The notes below the pieces were generated by a model. It saw only the letters and a program-made list of their open reading frames with translations. It made no database searches and had not been told where the DNA came from. A stretch of 64,000 bases of DNA from Notolepis coatsorum (taxonomy: Eukaryota; Chordata; Actinopteri; Aulopiformes; Paralepididae), in contig OZ020599.1 of assembly GCA_963971535.1 (NCBI GenBank), positions 99,171,713 through 99,235,712 on the forward strand, in the 5' to 3' direction. Position 1 is the first letter of the stretch; each line of letters starts with the position of its first letter. Positions 34,190 through 45,741 of this stretch are shown here, one piece after another. The position numbers and the translations under genes were made by a program.

Positions 34190-34470
34190 TGCTGTATATA
34201 CCATATATATTTGTTTGTATTCTTACAGTTTAAATATATATACATCCATCCATCTCTACATACCTGCACATATTTATTTTACATACCTGTAGATACGATA
34301 TCTATATCTGTACATATCCCTTACCTACTCTGTACTAGTTACACTGCTGGCCAGTATGACTACTACCATACTGTCTTTATACCTGTATATGTGTACATAT
34401 GAATAGTACAACTCTGTACATACAGTACATCTGATTAGCACTACTCCCAGTAGTGAATATATTTGATACC
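34190..34470 (+). mobile_element. LINE fragment related to 7010-7280
   Basis: Shares 'ACACTGCTGGCCAGTATGAC' and the following ~100 bp with the LINE end at 6991-7443. It is head-to-head with 33877-34110. Confidence 0.5.
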
Positions 34471-34705
34471 CAAACTATCTTCTTGGGTCGAGGAAAAGTC
34501 CTCCCTTTCATCTCAACAATAAAGAGAGAGAAAACAGTACTCCCGCAACTAACTATAGTACTCTTGTATGCCTCGCTTCACAATGTGGCCAGAGGTGACG
34601 ATCCTCACACTGATTGCATCATTAGTTACTGCCTTCATGAATTCGATGCGTGATGAGTGCACTGCAATGAGTGCACACTACAATGCATTCTCTCCCACGC
34701 TACCA

Positions 34706-34760
34706 TCGGTAGTGTGATAGTAAAGGGTTAACCTTCTGTAGTGTGGCAGTGAAAGGGTTA
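34706..34760. repeat. TTAA palindromic repeat, locus C (short)
   Basis: 'GGTAGTGTGATAGTAAAGGG' then TTAACC and a second unit ending GGGTTA. Only right-arm type units. Confidence 0.75.
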
Positions 34761-37640
34761 GATTGAAAACCAATAGGAAAAAACATTTGATGTGTATATC
34801 CTAGGTTCTAACCTACACCAATTCTGTACATGCTTGAAATGCTGTATAACCATGACAAAACAAACTATTTATTCTTTTCCTATTTTAGTTTGACAGTGAA
34901 TATTCAGATACAAGTTATTACTGTCAAGAATTAATTGGCTCCATATTTTCCCTGTTGACAGATGTCAAATGATGCCACATAATGACAGTGATGGATAAAC
35001 ATTTCACACTGCATTGCCAAGTGAGAGACAGGAGAGGGGGGGGGGGGGGGGGCAGTTTTATTTTTTGTAATATCTCATTATAATCTATCCATGGAAATAT
35101 ATCCATGGATGATAGGTGGACAACCATTCAAAGGTCACATATTATTCTCCTTTTCAAAGTCTGGAGTCCACAAAACATGTCTTTCAAGTTCTGCTGAATG
35201 GCTTGTTTAATCACATTGTTTAATGTCTTATTTCACAGAGTATGTGTAAGCAGGCACATCAAAGCCCCAAATATATGAAATAGTGCATTATTCCATAATA
35301 TGTGACCTTTAAACAAAATCGTTTACTGCCTTTTGAATAAGTAATTATTTTCTTTCTTTGATTTCTTTCTGGATACAAAAAGCACAGGAGGTAGAATTGT
35401 TGTAACCTTTTTGTCCCGATGAAAAAGGAAAAACAGGCATTCTACTCTCGCATCTACAGCGGACCAAAGGCAAACGCAGTCCAAATCCAATCACTGTCAG
35501 CGCATAAGTGATGAAAATCAATCTGCAAAGGTTGCCCAAGGTTCAATTATCAGAACACAATAATGACTTGTTCCTACACAGATAATCAGCTAATTTACAT
35601 AAGCTAATGTTTCCGTTAGCCTTATTGATGAGAACGTAGTAATGTCTAACAGATGTAAGCAGCGCTGAGTTATGCTTTGAATAAATGCGCAGTCATGCAT
35701 TCCCAGGAACGGATTAATATTCGCTCTCCTTCAGCAGAAATGTCAGGGGAACCAAGGTTTGTCTTTCTCCCCTCCCGAGTGGGCCATTTACCAGCTGAGA
35801 GGATGGTAAATCTCTTCCACTAAATCAATTAATCAGATAACAAAGTATAGTTTACCAATACCATGTGGAGCAAGCGCAAGAGAGAGCCAGGGAGCATAAT
35901 CACATTAATGGATTGGACAATATAATTAGTCTTATGCTAAATACTCCATAAGTTCCCATCTGGGGCACAAGCGGTGTGGGAACTACAAGTTGATCGACAG
36001 GAGGGCAGCAGCCGACAAACTTGTCAAGGTCTCACCGGTTGAGTTGTCCCTCAGGGTAGACCCGTTGGCTCCCGCCATTTCCAAACGCTTCCACCGACCC
36101 GTCTGTAATTCAGCAGCTCTGGAAGGGAGTAGCAAATGAGGCGGATATCCCTTAACTTTTCCTCTTCCGTCTTCCCTGTGAAGTCGCTTAAATAACTCTT
36201 AGTGGAAAACACATTAGTCAAAGTTTCGCTACAGTGCTACTGTAGCTGCTGAGCAGAAACGGATCATTCAAAAAGATGTTTTTGATTCGACTCTTTCGGA
36301 ACTTTGCAACGGACCGAGACGAAAGTGGGGAAATTTAATTATATATCCGCCATATTTACAACTCACTTCAAGAGCTGCTGAACTACAGACTCTGAAGCGT
36401 TTCAAGATTGTAGAAGAGAGTTGAAGAAATCAGTGTATGTAAAATATGCAAGAAACATTGCATTGACCCCATTCTGACCCAGTCATTGATTTCATGCTGC
36501 TCTGGATGCCATTCCCTATTATATTTCACTTTATATCCTCAGGACCATATAAGCATGCTTTGTCAAGTTTGTCTATCAATGGAAAAAAAAACACCTACTC
36601 CTGGTCATGACTGTGTGAAAATCCTTACACGTATGTCACAAAGAAACTGTATTAATTATGTATTAACCTAAATGTATACTTAAAACTTGCTGCAGGGAAT
36701 AATATCAGTTGGCTGTGGGTAAACTATGGACCCCCCCCCCCCCCTTACGAGGATCTCAAGGAGCTGTCGCTCTGATACTCCCACTGATACGATATCAAAA
36801 GGAAAATAAATGCATGAGTTTCATTTTATCTGCCTCAGGGATATTCCCATCTTAAAAAAACTAGGATAAGAGCCCGGTATAATATATGGTATGCAGGGGG
36901 TAGCGGATACATGTTTGAGCTAGTCACTGGGGTATTACTAAAGTTCAGATAACAGCAACAACAACTACTCAGGCAAGTCTTCGACTCAGCATGCTATCAC
37001 CGCTGGACTCTTAAATCTCTACAGGAGCCCACGTCTGAAACCTTCCAGAAGACGGGGCCGCCCCCTGCTACTGCCAACCATTTAAAGGGTTTTCAAGCTC
37101 ACATTAGTCTATCGTGGGAGTTTCCCGTCAGCTCGGTTGCGCTCGGGATGTGTTGCCGTGGAGACGGATCATGTCCTGAAGCCCAGTGTCTTGACACCGT
37201 GTTGCTTTGATCCAGCCTGGAACCTGGAATCACGGTCCCACGCTGAGCAGCCGTGAGAGGGCTGGTGTGGAGGAGACGGCCAGCCTACGTGGCCCCACGG
37301 CTCAGTCACTCTGCTGGGGTCTAAGGGGGGGACTTTATTGGGTGGTGTGTGGGAGAAATGTTCCCGGATCAATCAATGTAGAATTGTAGACAGTCAGGTA
37401 TAGGCTTGAAAAAACATGAGTTTAATACACCAAAATAGGTTCAGGTAAATCAACGAGTTATAGCTGGATGACTCAGAGTGGACACTGGCCGGGGTTCCAG
37501 ACTGAGCTCAAGATCGATGATAAAATATTGGTTACATTATATACAGGAGAAGTGAGAGGTGTGTCCATTGTCTTGGGGTGGTTAGTAGTTGGACTGGAAA
37601 GGTGAGTGGTTGGTCCTGTTCTGTGGGGGGGGTTTCGGGT
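34761..37640. other. Longest low-repeat stretch, no gene recognised
   Basis: G tract 35036-35052 and C tract 36731-36744. No transposon ends or coding motifs recognised. The likeliest place for intronic or conserved non-coding DNA, but this is not shown. Confidence 0.4.
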
Positions 37641-38177
37641 CTATGAAGAGGGGGGGGGGGGGGTTTGGGGTGGTTTGTCTGGAACGTGAGTTGTGTGGTT
37701 TGTTTTGCTCCGTTGGGGGGGGGGGGGGGGGGGGGGGGGGCTTGGAGACAGGTAGACAGGTTTAGACAGCACGTGGTTATTGGGGGACAATGGGCTGTCT
37801 GTCAGGGGGGGGGGTGATTACGGGTGGCGGGGGAGATACAGTTATTCCACAGTGGTCAGGGGGTCCCCTTATTAAGACAAGCCGGGCGTTCATCATCATC
37901 ACTGTCTAGCCGTGTCTCCTTCCTGACTCTTCACCACTTTCCCCGTCTCTCTCTCTCGTTTTGTCACACTGTATTTGTTCAATACTTTCGTCTCCTAGTT
38001 TGTAATTCAATTTTAATGAGCCACGCACATTATCTCTCACTCTCTTTTTCTCTCTCTCTCTCTCTCCCGCCCGCTCTCTCTTGCTCTCCCCCCTCTCACT
38101 CTCCCTCTCTTTCTCTCTCTCTCCCACATGCTCTCACTCTCTTGCTCTCCCCTCTCTCTCTCTCTCTCTCCCCCTGC

Positions 38178-38208
<31 letters not shown>

Positions 38209-38364
38209 CCTGCCCCCTCTCTCTCTTGCTCTCCCCCCCTCTCCCTCTCTCTCTCTCTCCCTCTATTTCTCTCTCTCCTGCCCTCTCTCTCTCTCTCTTG
38301 CTCTCCCCCCTCTCTCTCTCTTCCCTCCTGCCCCCCCCCCCCCCCCCCCCTCTCTCTCTCTCTA
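37641..38364. repeat. G tracts and CT-rich low complexity
   Basis: G runs at 37650-37663 and 37715-37740 (26 nt), then CT/C-rich sequence 38037-38364 with a 20-nt C run at 38331-38350. A 217-residue Ser/Leu/Pro frame across it is an artefact of the repeat. Confidence 0.9.
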
Positions 38365-38690
38365 GGATATTTCTTCCTGTCTTAGTTAATGATTCAGTGA
38401 GTTTTGTTAAGTCTCAGAGAACCACTCCCAAGGGGGCTTGCTGCTTACTTTGTGCAGACCGGCAGTTTACTCATTAAAGTATCCATATATTAGCCTATAC
38501 ACTGAAATTGTTCATTGTAATTACAGTTTTTGTCATCCTTGTTTGTTCTGTTAAATTGAATATATGAGGGAGTTACATCCTTAAACAGTGGGATTTGGTC
38601 CAGAAACAGATCTGTGCCTTTGGATGAAAAACATCAACAACAAAAAAATGATACTTTCCTTAGTTGATATCTCTTTCCCAGTCTAATGGC

Positions 38691-40807
38691 TCTGAAACAG
38701 CCAGTCAGAGCGTGGTGTTGAAACAGCCAGTCACAGCGTGGTGTTGAAACAGCCAGTCAGAGCGTGGTGTTGAAACAGCCAGTCAGAGCGTGGTGTTGAA
38801 ACAGCCAGTCACAGCGTGGTGTTGAAACAGCCAGTCAGAGCGTGGTGCTGAAACAGCCAGTCAGAGCGTGGTGTTGAAACAGCCAGTCAGAGCGTGGTGC
38901 TGAAACAGCCAGTCAGAGCGTGGTGTTGAAACAGCCAGTCAGAGCGTGGTGTTGAAACAGCCAGTCAGAGCGTGGTGTTGAAACAGCCAGTCAGAGCGTG
39001 GGGCTGAAACAGCCAGTCAGAGCGTGGGGCTGAAACAGCCAGTCAGAGCGTGGTGTTGAAACAGCCAGTCAGAGCGTGGTGCTGAAACAGCCAGTCAGAG
39101 CGTGGTGTTGAAACAGCCAGTCAGAGCGTGGTGTTGAAACAGCCAGTCAGAGTGTGGTGTTGAAACAGCCAGTCAGAGTGTGGTGCTGAAACAGCCAGTC
39201 AGAGCGTGTCGCTGAAACAGCCAGTCAGAGCGTGGTGTTGAAACAGCCAGTCAGAGCGTGGTGTTGAAACAGCCAGTCAGAGCGTGGTGTTGAAACAGCC
39301 AGTCAGAGCGTGGTGCTGAAACAGCCAGTCAGAGCGTGTCGCTGAAACAGCCAGTCAGAGCGTGGGGCTGAAACAGCCAGTCAGAGTGTGGGGCTGAAAC
39401 AGCCAGTCAGAGCGTGGTGTTGAAACAGCCAGTCAGAGCGTGGTGTTGAAACAGCCAGTCAGAGTGATGTGGTGTTGAAACAGCCAGTCAGAGCGTGGTG
39501 CTGAAACAGCCAGTCAGAGCGTGGTGCTGAAACAGCCAGTCAGAGCGTGGGGCTGAAACAGCCAGTCAGAGCGTGGTGTTGAAACAGCCAGTCAGAGCTT
39601 GGTGTTGAAACAGCCAGTCAGAGTGTGGTGTTGAAACAGCCAGTCAGAGCGTGGTGTTGAAACAGCCAGTCAGAGCGTGGTGTTGAAACAGCCAGTCAGA
39701 GCGTGGTGTTGAAACAGCCAGTCAGAGCGTGGTGTTGAAACAGCCAGTCAGAGCGTGGTGTTGAAACAGCCAGTCAGAGTGTGGTGTTGAAACAGCCAGT
39801 CAGAGCGTGGTGTTGAAACAGCCAGTCAGAGCGTGGGGCTGAAACAGCCAGTCAGAGCGTGGTGTTGAAACAGCCAGTCAGAGCGTGGGGCTGAAACAGC
39901 CAGTCAGAGTGTGGGGCTGAAACAGCCAGTCAGAGCGTGGTGTTGAAACAGCCAGTCAGAGCGTGGTGTTGAAACAGCCAGTCAGAGCGTGGTGTTGAAA
40001 CAGCCAGTCAGAGCGTGGTGTTGAAACAGCCAGTCAGAGCGTGGTGCTGAAACAGCCAGTCAGAGCGTGGTGTTGAAACAGCCAGTCAGAGCGTGGTGCT
40101 GAAACAGCCAGTCAGAGCGTGTCGCTGAAACAGCCAGTCAGAGCGTGGTGTTGAAACAGCCAGTCAGAGTGTGGTGTTGAAACAGCCAGTCAGAGCGTGG
40201 TGCTGAAACAGCCAGTCACAGCGTGGTGTTGAAACAGCCAGTCAGAGCGTGGTGCTGAAACAGCCAGTCAGAGCGTGGTGTTGAAACAGCCAGTCAGAGC
40301 GTGGGGCTGAAACAGCCAGTCAGAGCGTGGTGCTGAAACAGCCAGTCAGAGTGTGGTGCTGAAACAGCCAGTCAGAGCGTGGTGCTGAAACAGCCAGTCA
40401 GAGCGTGGTGCTGAAACAGCCAGTCAGAGCGTGGTGCTGAAACAGCCAGTCAGAGTGTGGTGCTGAAACAGCCAGTCAGAGCGTGGTGTTGAAACAGCCA
40501 GTCAGAGCGTGTCGCTGAAACAGCCAGTCAGAGCGTGGGGCTGAAACAGCCAGTCAGAGCGTGGTGTTGAAACAGCCAGTCACAGCGTGGTGTTGAAACA
40601 GCCAGTCAGAGCGTGGTGTTGAAACAGCCAGTCAGAGCGTGGGGCTGAAACAGCCAGTCAGAGCGTGGTGTTGAAACAGCCAGTCAGAGCGTGGTGTTGA
40701 AACAGCCAGTCAGAGTGTGGGGCTGAAACAGCCAGTCAGAGCGTGGTGTTGAAACAGCCAGTCAGAGCGTGTCGCTGAAACAGCCAGTCAGAGTGATGTG
40801 GTGCTGA
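38691..40807 (+). repeat. Minisatellite, 26-bp unit, ~81 copies
   Basis: Consensus halves TTGAAACAGCCAG and TCAGAGCGTGGTG. Variation is confined to a few places: TTG/CTG at the start, CAGAG/CACAG, GCG/GTG, and GGTG/GGGG/GTCG at the end. Two units (39463 and 40792) carry an extra ATG giving GTGATGTGG. Confidence 0.97.
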
Positions 40808-40809
40808 TA

Positions 40810-41279
40810 TATTTTTTTTTAATGATCTTTCCCCCCTTTTTATTTATTTATTTTTTCCCCCCTCCCAATGTTAGTCGTTATGCCAATTCCCAATCCCCTT
40901 CCTGGTCGTTGCGCACTCTACCCCCTACCGTCGGTCTGGGAGGGCGGAGACTATCACATGCTTCCTCCGACACATGTGTACCCAGCCCACCGCTTCTTTT
41001 CACCTGGCAGCGCAGACTCTCACTGGGAGAGTGTAATGTGTGGCAGGTCACACTACCTCTCTTAGATCCTTCCCTCGCTGTGCAGGTGCCCTGACCGAAC
41101 TGTAGGAGTCGCTGTCCACAACGACCCAGACCCACCCACCGGCTTCCCTCCTGCTGACTCTGCCAATCGAGCCAGTATGACGGCCGGCCAAGCCGGAAGC
41201 AACGCTGACAGCTGGATTCGATACCAGTGTCTCTTGCGTTGATGACAAGCGCCTTGTCCGCTGCGCCACCAAGCCGCCC
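40810..41279 (-). mobile_element. Long tRNA-type SINE, full head
   Basis: On the minus strand it starts GGGCGGCTTGGTGGCGCAGCG (A-box region) with a B-box-like GGTATCGAATCC, then the body shared with 19337-19770. T/A-rich tail at 40810-40862. Confidence 0.75.
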
Positions 41280-41313
41280 TAAGTCTTTGTTTTTCTATCC
41301 CATCCGCAGCTGA

Positions 41314-41605
41314 CAGTGGTGGAAGAAGTACACAGTTCCTTTACTTAAGTAAAAGTAGAAATACTCCATTCAAATTCTACTTAAGTCAAAGTAGAGAAGT
41401 ATTGCTATTGATTGTACTTAAGTATCTAAGGCAAAAGTACACATTCTACACAATGTTTGTGTATCCATTGACCTCTATTGGGTTATGTTAAAGTGGTATG
41501 TGGTCCAGTTACGCTGCTCTATATACGTCCTCTTGAATTTGACAGGCTTCAAATGTGAAAGTATATAATCTTAATACTTTTTTACTTTGTATATATGATG
41601 TGGTG
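41314..41605 (-). mobile_element. hAT MITE, truncated, one minisatellite unit
   Basis: Starts CAGTGGTGGAAGAAGTAC and matches the reverse complement of the right half of 47803-48925, but has a single 47-bp unit (41480-41525). It breaks off at 41605. The 31 bp outside its end (41283-41313) also match the flank 48926-48956. Confidence 0.8.
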
Positions 41606-41971
41606 GTAAGAATGAGTCTGTTGGTAAGAATGAGAATAACGTTTTTTCTGGGAGAGCCTAATGAGACAGGTGCTCTCGGGAAAATCAATACAGCAGAGTG
41701 TTGCAATATGTTGCGTGGCTGATATCGTATCGATACATGGACGCCAGAGGTATTGATTTTCTTTTTCTCTGCTTGACAATACAATTTTGCTGCAATCCAA
41801 ATGATTGAAGTGAGATGAACAGACTGACAATCTGCAGTTGAAAAAAAGGTAATAAATCACAATTTATGTTATCGTAATACTAATATTGTAACTTAAGTAT
41901 TGTAATAATGCTTTATCATGGTGCCTCTGGAGATGTCCATCCCTAATAGGTGCCCTACTGTACTTACCTTG

Positions 41972-42176
41972 TAACCCTTTCACTACCACACTACCAAATG
42001 GTTAACCCTTTCACTGCGACAATACAGAAGGTTAACCCTTTCACTGCCACACGACAAAGGGTTAACCCTTTTACTACCACACTACAGAAGGTTAACCGTT
42101 CACTACCACACTACAGACGGTTTGTCGTGTGGTAGTGAAAGGTTAACCTTCTGTAGTGTGGTAGTGAAAGGGTTAA
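41972..42176. repeat. TTAA palindromic repeat, locus D
   Basis: Left arm units TTAACCCTTTCACTGCC... and right arm GGTTAACCTTCTGTAGTG... meet near 42118. Ends at TTAA 42173-42176. Confidence 0.85.
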
Positions 42177-42540
42177 AGAAATAGTTCGGATTTCTGAACA
42201 TTAAATACTTGACAGTAGCGTAGTCGATAGAGAGCATATTTAAATCAAATAATGTTAAAAAGAACGAGGAGTACAGTATGTCAAGATGAACTGGATACCA
42301 ACTAGCAAAGCCATGGAAACAGTGTAGACATACAGCTGCGATGATTTCTGGGTACAGGAAGTTATTTGTGTATGTGTTGGCTGTGAAGGCTCTGAGGAAA
42401 TCAAACATAGTTTTGACATGTAAACCCGTTAATTACCTGTTACCTTGTTAAATGCTAAATATATATATATATGTGCGAACCATACGACGATTTTTGGGGG
42501 AGTGTGTTTTTATAGTCACATATTTGTCATGTGTAGGTGG

Positions 42541-42743
42541 GTTTTCCAGCAAACTCACCACTCTCACTGCCGTTGAGTTCGTAAGGGCTGCTACCACATA
42601 GTGGTACTTGGTGGCATCCGCGGTAATATCCCTGAGAGCGAATTGGGCTTCGGCTTGCGCAAACCAAGCGTTGGCACTCTGTGCAGCTTGAGTGAAACTG
42701 CGTTCAAAGTTCTGCGATCTGCGTTCTGTTGTTCAGTTGACAT
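42541..42743 (-). pseudogene. Gypsy-type gag fragment
   Basis: On the minus strand 42541-42720 reads 'NAWFAQAEAQFALRDITADA' and then 'KYHYVVAALTNSTAVRVV', the N-terminal block typical of Ty3/Gypsy-type gag. The ATG at 42743 is in another phase, so there is a frameshift, and the frame ends at about 60 residues. Nothing of pol follows. Confidence 0.6.
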
Positions 42744-42797
42744 GTTCGATATAATCTCCGAAATACGTCCAAGATCACGTCAGGCAAATGTAGGAAT

Positions 42798-43005
42798 GCA
42801 GTAATGATAGCGTAGACGGAGTCGTGTTCCGATGCAAAAACACTAGTTTATTACGCACGCTACTGTCGCACAAACAACACTTCCATTAAACTTTCACTCG
42901 TCTGTCTCTCTTTAACCACGTCATCCCCCGCTAAGGGTCATGGGAGATGTAGTAAACACCACAAAAGGCTAGAATGCCGTGAATTATGTCCCAGTAGCCA
43001 CTACA
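42798..43005 (-). repeat. Possible solo 5' LTR
   Basis: Directly upstream of the gag fragment (minus strand): TGTAGTGGCTACTGGG ... TTACTGCA, with AATAAA near its end. TG/CA ends and position fit an LTR, but no partner LTR exists here to confirm it. Confidence 0.35.
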
Positions 43006-43227
43006 CGCAAATCATTAATCATACATCAAAATAGCCTAATTTTATTATTATACACGATGATGACGATACAGAAAATTACAGAAAATTTGAAATGCATGGC
43101 AAAAATAGCATTTATTGTCAGTATTTTAGAGACCCCCCAAAAATTCACAAATCATGTTTTCAGGGGAGCTGATGTCTGAGCTAGGGGAGCTGATGGCTCA
43201 CCCAGCTTACCCATGGTTCGCACCCTG

Positions 43228-44470
43228 TAATATATATATATATATATATTAGCGCCATACTCCAGGAGGTCTAGTTAAATAAAAACACAGTTTTGGGTGG
43301 TCTAACCTAGTTGGCTAGTTAGTCACTTGGTCTGCCTTTCTAACTAAGTAGGGTCCATTAGATAGATTTGGTAGTTTATAGCAAAACGTGATTGAATGTA
43401 AAAAATTAAATGGCATTTGAGGTGAAAGGGAACTGTCAATCAAGCATGATCTGACCACACCCCCACGATCCAGAGAAATTGTCTGAGCAGCCAGATGAGC
43501 TGTTTTTCAGCTGGGTTTTATAATAGTTATTATAAAATGTAATCAATGGGTGGTTAATAATAATAATGTCTGTGGTGTGACAAACTCAGAACACATATTT
43601 ATGTTCTGCTCAATTATGTTCTGCTCAATTTCTCAACCATTCAATACACCCTCCCTAGCAGAGTCTGTGATCAAATTGCAGTTACAGTTTGGGTAGCTTT
43701 ATTGTATGCATTACATACACAGTTCAATAACAAACCACCACAGATTCTGAGGGTTGAGTCAAAACGTGTCCTAACGAATTATTGCAAGTTTACATTGTGT
43801 TTTTGAAGACATCAACAGAAAGCTCAAAGAGTCTCGACAAAGGCTGAAAACACAAGCTGCTGCTGAAATACAGTATAAAATTATCCTTTTCTCTGAAGGT
43901 TTTGCTGTAATAATTATTCATATACAACCAAATAAGGTTGTCAGGTTGAGAACCCATAGGTTTATGCTAATTTGTCCTTGTTTCATTTAACGCTGCTCAC
44001 TGACCATTGTGTTTTGACTGGTAGCTGAAGTTATGTAAATTAAGCGAGTACATTTTCCCAAGATATTTATAGAAAATAGGCCTATACACTTTTGTAAACT
44101 GCTATTATCACTGGAGACACTCACTGGTCATAATTCTATTACTTGGAAATACAATTTCTGATCATTCCGATGTTCTGTCACCTGGAGAGTGGTTTTATTA
44201 TCTGTATTGTATTGCAGGGTCTAGCATCAGACCGCAAAAGGTGTGCATTCAATCAAATACAATTGTTGTCCTCGACGGATGTGAAAGATATTCAAGCACA
44301 GCAAACATTAGTCTATATTCATTCACATACAAATGCCAACTTTGGTTGAGGCTAAATAAAGCAAGATGTATATCACATGAACTCACAGAAGTGTATAGAG
44401 CATTTCTGACATGAACTAATGCTACATTAATTTGGCAGCGACAGAGACTTGCACTGCTCTGATATCCCCA
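43228..44470. other. Intergenic, no gene recognised
   Basis: AT-rich, no repeat or motif identified. Confidence 0.4.
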
Positions 44471-44480
44471 CCGTCATGTA

Positions 44481-44938
44481 CAGTGGCGTAACTCTGTTGC
44501 TAGTGGTGCGGGGGACAGATTAGGGGGCGTGGTCAGTGACGTTGCTACCTAATTTTTTTTCTTCTAATACCAGGTGTGCAATTGCATTTTCCCAGGCGGT
44601 GGCGCCTCTTGTAAGAGGTGGTCATCGTGGAGCCAGGGCTTGTCCGGCTCCACGTCCGCTAATTTAATATAATGATAGTGAAATTTTTTTAACTCTGTCA
44701 AAATAAACGAGCTGCATAGGCATAATAAACTGTAAGCGACATATACATGTTTGCACTGTCTTTTTTCTATTATAAAGTGCCTCTCGGGTGCATAATACAT
44801 GAACAGATCAGTCATTTGATTTTAATGCAGGTGCTCGCATTATAAATCGAATGTATTATTATTATTATAACATATGAACAGATCAGTAGGGTGGGCATTT
44901 GATTTGCAGCACCTCGGCGGGTGTATTATAAATCGAAT

Positions 44939-45003
<65 letters not shown>

Positions 45004-45704
45004 ACACATGAACAGATCAGATCAGTAGGGTGGGCATTTGATTTGCAGCACCGCAGCGGGTATATTATAAATCGAATGTATTATTATTATTAAAACACAA
45101 CTCACCATAATGCATAATCCAAAATCCCAACTTTGAAACATGTCAAATGTCCACTCGCGTTGAATGCAACTACTTTATCTTCTGCAACTTGAACACAGTT
45201 GCGTCATTGCCTCGTGTTGCCATGTCAACACGCGAGAGTCACCTGTTGCGATAAACCCGTATTTTAAGTATGACTCCTGTTTATTAAAAGAAGCTTTATA
45301 TGTCGTAGGCTCCTCTTCTGGCTCATCAGTTGGTATTTCCCCGTTGCAAAGAAGCTATCCAAAGACGTTTTTTTATTTTTTTTAACACATTTTTGCAAAC
45401 GTGTTTTTTGCAAATGATCGCATCCCAAACGCAGAAGTGAAAGTGAAATTCCATTGGTTCTCCCAGTCCACGTGACCATTTCTAGCATTTCAATTGGCTA
45501 TAGTGACAGACATAGATATGATGAAGACCTGAGCTCAGAGATCGAACAAGCAGCCGATGTGGTCCAAGTGCGCTCGCGTCACGTTTATTATCATGCAACA
45601 TTGTTTTTGGACGGTAAAAACGTGGGGGGGGGGACAATAACTCCATTCTGAAACCATGCAGGGGACATTTCCCGGGGACCCCCCCCCCATAGTTACAACC
45701 CCTG
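44481..45704. mobile_element. hAT-like element, 1.2 kb
   Basis: Left CAGTGGCGTAACT, right the inverse of CAGGGGTTGTAACT. Target duplication GTCATGTA (44473-44480) / GGCATGTA (45705-45712), one mismatch. It contains three ~100-bp direct repeats ('GAACAGATCAG...TATTATAAATCGAATG', 44800-45090). At 45418-45444 there is a piece matching the long-TIR family at position 1. Confidence 0.75.
44940..45002 (+). repeat. (ATT)n microsatellite, ~21 units
   Basis: Uninterrupted ATT run inside the hAT-like element; shorter ATT runs sit at the same place in the neighbouring repeat units. Confidence 0.95.
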
Positions 45705-45741
45705 GGCATGTATCTGAGTCCAGCTTAACCTCTTAAATTAA

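Larger units (their letters stand above)
42473..43227. mobile_element. hAT-like element carrying a retroelement piece
   Basis: Left GTGCGAACCATACG and right, inverted, CAGGGTGCGAACCATGGG. Both sides are flanked by TATATATA, so a duplication is possible but not provable. The interior includes the gag and LTR-like piece below. Confidence 0.5.

Noticed and set aside
37824..38477. 217-codon Ser/Leu/Pro-rich frame
   Set aside because: It translates a CT-rich low-complexity tract and a C homopolymer.
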